DNA of 5,057 nucleotides from Victivallis vadensis (GTDB taxonomy: Bacteria > Verrucomicrobiota > Lentisphaeria > Victivallales > GWF2-50-93): positions 7,478 through 12,534 of the forward strand of contig DYRX01000096.1 of the NCBI GenBank assembly GCA_020718525.1, given 5' to 3'. Position 1 is the first letter of the stretch; each line of letters begins with the position of its first letter. A program made the translations under genes and the position numbers. Of the stretch, positions 1-5,057 are shown piece by piece. Below the pieces are notes generated by a model that was not told where the DNA came from, did not search any database, and saw only the letters and a list, made by a program, of their open reading frames with translations.

Positions 1-1087
1 TTCCGACGCTTTCTCGCTCGACAAACTGATACGGGAGCACGGTGATGTCTGAAGGAGTCCTGTTCCGACCATTCAGGATTTCCCATGCGGCTTCCGCCAT
101 TTTTACGCATGGCATCGCAACTGTAGTTAGCTGCGGATGGATTTCTTTTATCATCGGCAGTATGTCATCGAATCCTATGATGGAGATGTCGCCAGGGATT
201 TTGAGTCCCGCGGCGAGGATGTGGTTGATGACTAGGATGGCATGCTGATCATTGCATGCGACTATGGCAGTGTAGCCAGCCGAAGCGATCTTTTTCAAAA
301 GTTTAGGGCTTGTTTCGGTGAAGAAATCATTTTCAGAGAAATGGATCCCTGCCTCACGGCAGCCCAGTATTCTGTCTCTGGTCGTTGGATAGTCAAGCCC
401 CACCTGACCGCTGTTGAAGAAGGCAACTTTTCGGTGTCCTTTGGCGCGAAGATGCTCGCCGATCATTCTCCCCGCCTGAAGATTGTCGCAAGTGACATAG
501 GATACTCCTTCGACAGTTTTCCCGTCTCCGGCTTCCTGTATGACGCAGTGGTCTAGCGAGACGACCGGAACAGATGCCGGAAGCATTTTCCTGAAGATCT
601 CCGCCCGTCGGTAGTGGAAAGCGAGAACAGAGCCGAGGGCGGCATTCGAGACAAGGGAATTCATGTGCCATGATTCGCCTTCGCAGAATGGCTGGATCAA
701 AAGCTGATAGCCATTTTCCTTTGCTTTCTGACGCAGGCGTTCTATTGCAATGTTGTAGAGGCTTGGACCATTGCTCAGCAAATTCCAGCGGTCCTGCTCG
801 AAGGATATGTAGATTACCGACTGATTTTTTGCGATGGACTTGACCGAATTTGAGCTGGCCACAAAGCGACCTCTGTGTGGAACCGTCAGAATGAGTCCTT
901 CGGCTTCGAGAAGCTTTGTCGCCGCCTTGATAACGGTGACGCTCACATTGTATCTCTTAGAAAGCTCTGTCTCCGGAGGAATGCGACCGCCTAGGAAAAG
1001 ATCCGAGCGGATCGCTCCTCTCAATATCTCGGCAAGCTGTTCATAGAAGTGCGGCACCCTGGACACTCCAATCTCGCTTGAAATCAT
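1..1087 (-). CDS. GntR-type DNA-binding domain fused to LacI-like sugar-sensing domain (transcriptional regulator), 3' end cut by window edge
   Basis: This is a transcription factor, probably a carbohydrate-responsive repressor. It reads open from ATG at 1087 to the left edge (362 codons, no stop). Residues 12-76 form a GntR winged helix: YEQLAEILRGAI (15-26), IPPETELSKRYNVSVTVIKA (36-55), EGLI (63-66) and the wing HRGRFV (71-76). Residues from about 91 resemble the LacI/periplasmic-binding-protein sensor: DN (201-202), GHRKVA (217-222), VACND (276-280), IPGDISIIGFDD, LTT (320-322) and VERESVG (356-362). The last motif normally lies near the end of such proteins, so only a few residues are probably missing. 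There is no LacI helix-turn-helix; the architecture is that of Bacillus AraR (family knowledge). The start is supported by AAGGGGG six bases upstream and a strong promoter. The ligand is unknown. Target genes are probably to the left, outside the window. Confidence 0.92.
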   Translation of the reverse strand, partial: MISSEIGVSRVPHFYEQLAEILRGAIRSDLFLGGRIPPETELSKRYNVSVTVIKAATKLLEAEGLILTVPHRGRFVASSNSVKSIAKNQSVIYISFEQDRWNLLSNGPSLYNIAIERLRQKAKENGYQLLIQPFCEGESWHMNSLVSNAALGSVLAFHYRRAEIFRKMLPASVPVVSLDHCVIQEAGDGKTVEGVSYVTCDNLQAGRMIGEHLRAKGHRKVAFFNSGQVGLDYPTTRDRILGCREAGIHFSENDFFTETSPKLLKKIASAGYTAIVACNDQHAILVINHILAAGLKIPGDISIIGFDDILPMIKEIHPQLTTVAMPCVKMAEAAWEILNGRNRTPSDITVLPYQFVERESVG

Positions 1088-1093
1088 GACACG

Positions 1094-1100
1094 CCCCCTT
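1094..1100 (-). promoter_or_regulatory. Ribosome binding site of the GntR/LacI-type regulator
   Basis: Minus-strand AAGGGGG differs from AAGGAGG by one base and lies six bases before the ATG at 1087. This is normal spacing and fixes the start codon. Confidence 0.8.
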
Positions 1101-1122
1101 AGTGATGCTTGTAATGCTGTTT

Positions 1123-1135
1123 ATATCACTGATAT
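1123..1135. promoter_or_regulatory. Candidate operator: 13-bp palindrome over the predicted start of transcription
   Basis: ATATCA-C-TGATAT is a perfect inverted repeat with a one-base centre. It begins six bases downstream of the TATAAT box of the regulator's promoter, so it would cover about +1 to +12. A dimeric repressor bound there would block initiation, the usual arrangement for autorepression. An overlapping wider pair, AGTGAT (1101-1106) and ATCACT (1125-1130), shares the right part of the site. That this gene's own product binds here is inference. Confidence 0.45.
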
Positions 1136-1140
1136 TTCAC

Positions 1141-1169
1141 ATTATATAACAAAAAGCATGGATTATCAA
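1141..1169 (-). promoter_or_regulatory. Sigma70-type promoter of the GntR/LacI-type regulator
   Basis: On the minus strand the -35 box TTGATA (1169-1164) and the -10 box TATAAT (1146-1141) are separated by exactly 17 bases, matching the consensus at 11 of 12 positions. Transcription should start near 1134, giving a leader of about 46 nt. A weaker upstream pair, TTGACA (1212-1207) and AATAAT (1188-1183) with 18-bp spacing, could be a second promoter. Confidence 0.75.
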
Positions 1170-1325
1170 GCCCGGATTAGAAATTATTTACTTTTTTTTA
1201 GAATACTGTCAAAGGCGAAATCGTAGCAACGACGATTCCGATGGATTCCTATGGCGAAAAAATATTAAATACTGAATTTAAATAACGAATATTGAACGGA
1301 AGTAACTTGGAAAGAGCTTGTTTGG

Positions 1326-1353
1326 AAATGCTAAATGCTAAATGCAAATTGCA
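1326..1353. repeat. Degenerate 7-bp tandem repeat, four units
   Basis: The units are AAATGCT (1326-1332), AAATGCT (1333-1339), AAATGCA (1340-1346) and AATTGCA (1347-1353). The first two are identical; the third has one change and the fourth two changes from the first. It lies in AT-rich intergenic DNA. It could be a slippage-prone microsatellite or a cluster of protein-binding sites; nothing in the sequence decides between these. Confidence 0.7.
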
Positions 1354-1387
1354 AAATTAAATTGCCAAAAAAACCTGAACAACAACG

Positions 1388-1410
1388 GCAGTTTCAAAGG
1401 AGTAAACTGC
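1388..1410 (-). terminator. Possible weak rho-independent terminator downstream of pheT
   Basis: On the minus strand GCAGTTT and AAACTGC form a perfect 7-bp stem around a 9-base loop, about 80 bases after the pheT stop. The following bases, CGTTGTTGTT, are U-rich but broken, and a clean T7 run comes only later (1368-1374 on the plus strand, as A). The stem is AT-rich and the tract poor, so termination would be inefficient. It is the best candidate in the gap, not a convincing one. Confidence 0.3.
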
Positions 1411-1491
1411 GTCCATGCTATAATAGATGCGAAATCGCTTTCCATGCGATTATTCTTCTATTAAATTTCACAGGAACTTGCTTGAACTATC

Positions 1492-3888
1492 CTATCTCAG
1501 CTCGATCCGCATTTCTTTGCGCAGGCTTTCTCTGAGCCCGTTGTGAATGGAATTGACTTCCTCGTCAGTGAGCGTTTTCGCCGCGTCCCTGTAGACAAAA
1601 GTGTATGCCAGACTTCTTCTTCCGTCCGACATGGAAGGATCTCTGAACTCGTCAAAGATCTCGACGCTTTCGAGGTGCTTGACTGCAAGCTTTCTGAGTC
1701 TGCCGACAAAATCGCCGTGCTCGAATTCGGGAGGCGCAAGAAAAGCCATGTCCCTGCTGATCGAGGGGAACTGCGAAAGAGCTTTGAAGACAATCTTTTC
1801 CGGAGTGGCAAGAAGGACTGGTCCGAACTGGAGAATGGCAGTGAAAAGCCTGCCTTTAAGGCGCATCTCGGCGGCAAGACGCTCCGAAACCATTCCAAGA
1901 AAGCCGGCTCCTCTTCCATTCACGAGCAGTTCGGCGCAGAAGCCGTCTGCGAAATTCGCATTTTCTGATGGTCTGAAGGAGAAATCCGGGATTTTTCTCA
2001 TTTCCAGCCAGGCTTCCACAATGCCTTTAATATCATAGAAGTCATATTCGGTATTTTTTTCGGCGGAATAGCGTTCCGGGTGGGTTCTTCCGGTGAGCAT
2101 GATGCATGCTTCGATTCTCTCCTCGGGGTAATTACCAAAATTTTTACAGTATGCCCTTCCGAGCTCGAAGAGGGCAAGATCGCAGTTTTTCCTGGAGAGG
2201 TTGTGCGAGACGGATTTGAGCATTCCGGAAAGCAGTGAGGGACGCATGAATGCGAAATCCCTGTTGATGGGATTGGAAATTTCAATCAGATTCTCCTTTG
2301 CGAAATTCGCATCTGAAAGAGCGGATGCCTCGTCGCAGAGCGAATAGTTCACGCATTCGTCAAGCCCCAGGGAGATCAACTGCGCCCTCGCATCTTCGAT
2401 TGGACAGTATGAGTCGTTCCTTATCGAGCCGCCGCTTTCCGCCCTCACCGGGGGCGTTGGAATTTTAGATATGCCATGTATTCTTGCGACTTCTTCCGCC
2501 AAATCCGCCTCGTTTTTCAAATCTCCGCGGAATGAGGGGGGAGAAACGATGCAATGGGCGCGTTTTTTTTCTGCATTGAGCCCGAGACGCTTGTAAATCG
2601 AGAGCATCTCCTTGTCCGATATGTCCAGTCCAAGAAGCTTTCTCACTCTCTCATGTCTGCACGGAAAAGTCGCAGGCATCTCCGGAAGCTTTCCGAACCT
2701 GAGCAAAGGAGAAGCCGCTTTGCCCCCCGCAATTTTAATTATCAGCGATGCGGCGCGCTCAGAGGCGGCCTCGACCATTCCGGGATCAACTCCGCGCTCG
2801 AATCTGTAGGACGAATCGGTGGAAATACCAGTCTCCCTCGAGGTCCTTCTCACGTCAGACGCGGTGAAAAAGGCGCTCTCAAGCAGAATGTCCGATGTGT
2901 TTTCGGAGACGCCGCTTTCTTCGCCCCCCATGATTCCCGCCAAAGCAAGCGGTCTTGACGAATCGGCAATCACAAGCTGGGAATTTTTCAATTTCAGTTT
3001 CGTTCCGTCGAGCATCAGGATTTCTTCGCCGTCGCCGGCATTTCTTACGACGACGCATCCGCCGCCAAGCTTGGCGAAGTCGAAAGCATGCAATGGCTGT
3101 CCCAGCTCGTGGAGGACGTAGTTTGTCGCGTCAACGACATTGTTGATCGCTCTCAATCCAATCTTTTCGAGTCTGTCTATGAGCCAGTCAGGGCTTTTTC
3201 CAACCTTGACCTCGCGTATGAGGCGCGCAGTGTAGAAGGGGCAAAGGGCCGCGTTCTCCAGCTTGACAAGATTCGAGCAATCGTCGCTCTCCTGGCAGAC
3301 AGGTGGCGAGAATTTTGGCATTTTTGCCTTGATTGAAAGGAGGGCCGCCAAGTCGCGCGCTATTCCAAAATGCGAATACAGATCCGGACGGTTTGGAGTG
3401 ATTTCCAGATCCAGGATTGTAGCGGAGGGAATTCTGGCTGAGAGTGCCTCTCCAGGCTTGTAGTCCTGCGGCAATTCAATTATTTTTCCGGAATCGTCTC
3501 CAATTCCGATCTCTTTTGCACTGCAGAGCATTCCGAAGGACTGAACTCCGCGCAAGCTCCTCTCGCATATTTCGATGGAGCCGCCTGGAACAGAAAGCTT
3601 TGAACCTATCGTTGCCAGGGCTGTCTTCAGTCCCTGTCTCGCGTTCGGTGCGCCGCAGACAACCTGCAAAATTTTTCCCTCGCCCGCTGAAACCTTGCAG
3701 ACCTTCAGCTTGTCGGCAGACGGATGCGGATCTGCCTCAAGAATTTCGCAGACCAATATACCGTCTGGAACGCGGACGGTCTTCCGCGATTCCACTTCAA
3801 TTCCCGCCATTGTCAAAAGTTCGACTAGCGCTTCCCCTTCGACTCCTATATCCACGTATTCCTTAAGCCATTCCAAAGATATTTTCAT
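1492..3888 (-). CDS. pheT: Phenylalanyl-tRNA synthetase beta subunit
   Basis: PheT pairs with PheS as a cytoplasmic alpha2-beta2 enzyme that charges tRNA-Phe; the beta chain recognises tRNA and hydrolyses mischarged Tyr-tRNA-Phe. The 798 residues match the usual length (about 785-800). Domains in order: N-terminal MKISLEWLKEYV; the OB-fold tRNA-binding domain from about 43 (ILEADPHPSADKL); the B3/B4 editing domain about 212-390 with LGQPLHAFD (262-270), LAGIMGG (316-322), LLESAFF and YRFERGVDP (361-369); B5 about 403-472 (ADLAEEVARIHG); the catalytically inactive class II-like core about 490-690; and the C-terminal FDX-ACB domain 704-798. H267, E337 and T357 appear to be the editing residues by motif position. 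An in-frame ATG at 4116 would overlap the AraC gene and add 76 non-homologous residues; 3888 is chosen for its GGAGGA site and the conserved N-terminus. No pheS is adjacent. Confidence 0.98.
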   Translation of the reverse strand: MKISLEWLKEYVDIGVEGEALVELLTMAGIEVESRKTVRVPDGILVCEILEADPHPSADKLKVCKVSAGEGKILQVVCGAPNARQGLKTALATIGSKLSVPGGSIEICERSLRGVQSFGMLCSAKEIGIGDDSGKIIELPQDYKPGEALSARIPSATILDLEITPNRPDLYSHFGIARDLAALLSIKAKMPKFSPPVCQESDDCSNLVKLENAALCPFYTARLIREVKVGKSPDWLIDRLEKIGLRAINNVVDATNYVLHELGQPLHAFDFAKLGGGCVVVRNAGDGEEILMLDGTKLKLKNSQLVIADSSRPLALAGIMGGEESGVSENTSDILLESAFFTASDVRRTSRETGISTDSSYRFERGVDPGMVEAASERAASLIIKIAGGKAASPLLRFGKLPEMPATFPCRHERVRKLLGLDISDKEMLSIYKRLGLNAEKKRAHCIVSPPSFRGDLKNEADLAEEVARIHGISKIPTPPVRAESGGSIRNDSYCPIEDARAQLISLGLDECVNYSLCDEASALSDANFAKENLIEISNPINRDFAFMRPSLLSGMLKSVSHNLSRKNCDLALFELGRAYCKNFGNYPEERIEACIMLTGRTHPERYSAEKNTEYDFYDIKGIVEAWLEMRKIPDFSFRPSENANFADGFCAELLVNGRGAGFLGMVSERLAAEMRLKGRLFTAILQFGPVLLATPEKIVFKALSQFPSISRDMAFLAPPEFEHGDFVGRLRKLAVKHLESVEIFDEFRDPSMSDGRRSLAYTFVYRDAAKTLTDEEVNSIHNGLRESLRKEMRIELR

Positions 3889-3894
3889 CGCGCG

Positions 3895-3900
3895 TCCTCC
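3895..3900 (-). promoter_or_regulatory. Ribosome binding site of pheT
   Basis: Minus-strand GGAGGA lies six bases before the ATG at 3888. It decides the start against the longer in-frame reading beginning at 4116. Confidence 0.85.
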
Positions 3901-3961
3901 GGATCTAGTGATAATGAAAAGCAGGGATCTGCAAAATCCCGAACGAATTAAGCGAGCGGGC

Positions 3962-3970
3962 AATATAGCA
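3962..3970 (-). promoter_or_regulatory. Extended -10 promoter for pheT
   Basis: Minus-strand TGC-TATATT (3970-3962) is an extended -10 element with five of six -10 bases correct. At the -35 position there is only a weak GTTTCA (17-bp spacing), which an extended -10 can tolerate. Transcription would start near 3955, leaving a leader of about 66 nt. It lies in the only gap between the AraC gene and pheT, so it is the natural place for a pheT promoter. Confidence 0.5.
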
Positions 3971-4005
3971 TCATTCCGTAACTTTGAAACTGAAAATTGT
4001 CTGAT

Positions 4006-4025
4006 GAGCCAATTGCAAGTGGCTC
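4006..4025 (-). terminator. Hairpin just after the AraC stop, possible weak terminator
   Basis: GAGCCA and TGGCTC form a perfect 6-bp stem around an 8-base loop, three bases past the AraC stop codon. On the minus strand it is followed by ATCAGACAATTTTC, where the T run is short and displaced. It may reduce read-through into pheT or protect the 3' end of the mRNA; strong termination is unlikely. Confidence 0.35.
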
Positions 4026-4028
4026 TCA

Positions 4029-4922
4029 CTACATTTTTTTCCGGTATGCTCTTGGGGAGACTCCGTTGATCGAGCTGAAGACGCGGGTCAGATAAGCCTG
4101 ATCCGAATATCCGCATGCCCAGGCGATTTCCTTTATGGAGAGCCCGCTGGACTCCAATAGCCTTTTCGACATTTCTATGCGCTGGCGGTTTATGTATTCG
4201 GTGAGCCGCATTCCAGTCTCCGCATGGAATCTATGGGAGAGGTAGTCTGCGGAGCATTTGATTTCAGATGCGATTTTCTTGACATTGAGTCTCTGATCGC
4301 TGATCAGACCGGCGACAAGCGCCTTGCATGCCGAGATTCTGACGCTTTCTTCTCCGTGCTCAGCCTTTTTTTTCATCACGTCAAGAAGAAGTAGCAGGAT
4401 TGTCGTAATCATTGAACGCGCAAGCTCTGAATCTGCAAATGCGGCGGACTCTTCCGATAGCGTGCAAATGTCGGTCATATGGCTTTGAAGGCGCCGCGAA
4501 TTCAGAGGGCTTCCATCAAAAATCGCGCCTTTGAACACATGAGGACGCCCGTTGCTTGCGTTGGCGATATGGACACATGTTCTCAAATCCCTCTGGATGA
4601 CGACGAGGTTGTGGAAAAGCTTTCCGCCACAATGCCCCGCTTTTTCCAGATGCCCTACCTTTGCAGGAACCATGCACAATTCTCCTGGCATCAGCCTGAC
4701 GCTTGTACCGGGAAAAGTGAAGTCGGTATAGCCTGAAATCTGCAGAAACATTTCCGGCTCCAAATGGTAGTGTGTTCCAATGGATATCCTGCTTCCGCCA
4801 GCCTTCCTGGGAATCTTGATGACTTTCTCTCCATCCCTGATTCTGCGGAGTATCTCCCTCACGCATTCCTCTGCGGTGTCGGGCATTCTTATCGGGCCAT
4901 TGTTCAAAATCGCAGTTGCCAT
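4029..4922 (-). CDS. AraC-family transcriptional regulator with N-terminal cupin sensor
   Basis: This is a DNA-binding regulator of 297 residues, most likely responding to a sugar or other small ligand. The N-terminal part is a cupin: H51-x-H53-x3-E57-x6-G64 followed by PGELCMVPAKVGH ending at H91, so all four classic metal-ligand positions are present. A helical linker includes a leucine run near 176-180. The C-terminal ~100 residues are the double helix-turn-helix: helix pair one around LNVKKIASEIKCSADYLSHR (212-231) and pair two around LSIKEIAWACGYSDQAYLTR (261-280), ending with the AraC signature VFSSINGVSPRAYR. The ATG at 4922 is preferred although its ribosome binding site is weak (GGA about 12 bases upstream). 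TTG at 5000 in frame would add 26 residues with no Shine-Dalgarno and would lie across a direct repeat; ATG at 4886 is also possible. The ligand and targets are unknown. Confidence 0.93.
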   Translation of the reverse strand: MATAILNNGPIRMPDTAEECVREILRRIRDGEKVIKIPRKAGGSRISIGTHYHLEPEMFLQISGYTDFTFPGTSVRLMPGELCMVPAKVGHLEKAGHCGGKLFHNLVVIQRDLRTCVHIANASNGRPHVFKGAIFDGSPLNSRRLQSHMTDICTLSEESAAFADSELARSMITTILLLLLDVMKKKAEHGEESVRISACKALVAGLISDQRLNVKKIASEIKCSADYLSHRFHAETGMRLTEYINRQRIEMSKRLLESSGLSIKEIAWACGYSDQAYLTRVFSSINGVSPRAYRKKM

Positions 4923-5057
4923 ATCAAAGTTTTGTCCAAATATTTGCGGATTAATCCAACTCGACGCGCTTGAAAATATATGTCTGAAAATATAAATCAA
5001 GGGGATGCAGAAATTGTATTTGTCTGTAAAAAGACTGAATATTGATCTAAATTCAAC
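4923..5057 (-). promoter_or_regulatory. Presumed promoter and leader region of the AraC-family gene
   Basis: This AT-rich stretch lies upstream of the preferred start and continues past the window. Two weak promoter options appear on the minus strand. One is TACAAT as a -10 box (5018-5013) without a good -35. The other is TTGATT (5000-4995) with TATTTT (4978-4973) at 16-bp spacing. Neither is convincing, and the real promoter may lie beyond the right edge. Confidence 0.35.
4971..4994. repeat. Perfect 10-bp direct repeat upstream of the AraC-family gene
   Basis: TGAAAATATA occurs at 4971-4980 and again at 4985-4994, a 14-bp period with a 4-base gap (TGTC). It lies 49-72 bases upstream of the preferred AraC start. 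AraC proteins usually bind direct repeats, so it may be a control site, although the period is shorter than the roughly 21 bp typical of that family. Chance in AT-rich DNA is not excluded. Confidence 0.55.

Larger units (their letters stand above)
1088..1491. other. 404-bp intergenic region between pheT and the GntR/LacI-type gene
   Basis: No gene was found here. The short plus-strand frame that starts in the microrepeat has no ribosome binding site, no recognisable domain and runs into pheT antisense. Its right part holds the pheT 3' flank with two small hairpins. Its centre (about 1140-1370) is AT-rich, with a T8 run at 1192-1199 and a 7-bp microrepeat. Its left part holds the promoter, leader and candidate operator of the regulator. 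I saw no tRNA, small RNA with a clear terminator, or insertion-sequence end. Confidence 0.7.

Noticed and set aside
1192..1199. T8 run as a plus-strand terminator
   Set aside because: No stable hairpin precedes it and there is no plus-strand gene to terminate.
1335..1535. 66-codon plus-strand frame in the pheT-regulator gap
   Set aside because: It starts inside the 7-bp microrepeat, lacks a ribosome binding site, shows no domain and overlaps the end of pheT antisense.
3889..3955. Phenylalanine leader peptide before pheT
   Set aside because: Short frames in the leader contain no run of Phe codons, and none has a start with a ribosome binding site; a pheL-type attenuator is not supported.
3575..4069. 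164-codon plus-strand frame opposite the pheT start
   Set aside because: It is antisense to conserved PheT codons; its composition follows the opposite strand and no family is recognisable.
3889..4116. N-terminal extension of pheT by 76 residues
   Set aside because: It would overlap the AraC gene, has no similarity to the known PheT N-terminus, and a strong GGAGGA site sits before the ATG at 3888.
4516..4866. 116-codon minus-strand frame inside the AraC-family gene
   Set aside because: It is a shifted frame of a well-supported cupin domain and has no recognisable motif.
1..5057. CRISPR array, insertion sequence, tRNA/rRNA, toxin-antitoxin or defence genes
   Set aside because: No regularly spaced long repeats, transposase motifs, cloverleaf-like segments or small paired genes were seen; the three regular genes account for nearly all of the window.

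Overview
This window carries three genes, all on the minus strand. In transcription order (right to left) they are an AraC-family regulator with a cupin sensor (4922-4029), pheT for the phenylalanyl-tRNA synthetase beta subunit (3888-1492), and a GntR-type regulator fused to a LacI-like sugar-sensing domain (from 1087 to beyond the left edge). I found no convincing plus-strand gene and no RNA gene. Almost all of the sequence is explained by these genes plus three regulatory gaps: 1088-1491, 3889-4028 and 4923-5057.

The organism is a bacterium of medium GC with AT-rich intergenic DNA, sigma70-type promoters and Shine-Dalgarno sites before two of the three genes. GntR-HTH/LacI-type-sensor regulators next to cupin-AraC regulators, with pheT separated from pheS, suggest an anaerobic, polysaccharide-using bacterium, perhaps of the PVC group (Lentisphaerota/Victivallales-like). 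That placement is inference from gene style only.

Region by region: the left kilobase is the GntR/LacI-type gene, lacking only its last few codons. Its promoter is nearly perfect (TTGATA, 17 bp, TATAAT), with a 13-bp palindrome over the predicted transcription start that suggests autoregulation. The 404-bp gap behind it also holds a 7-bp tandem microrepeat, a pair of matching dyads 214 bp apart, a weak terminator candidate for pheT and an isolated extended -10 motif on the plus strand. The middle is a complete 798-residue pheT with every expected domain. The 140-bp gap before it holds a hairpin just after the AraC stop, an extended -10 promoter and a strong ribosome binding site, so pheT can be expressed independently. 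The right end is the AraC gene and its leader, which contains a perfect 10-bp direct repeat.

The two regulators probably control carbohydrate genes outside the window; pheT is a housekeeping gene lying between them. I see no defence system, mobile element, CRISPR array or clearly new multigene system here. The best leads are regulatory and repeat sequences.
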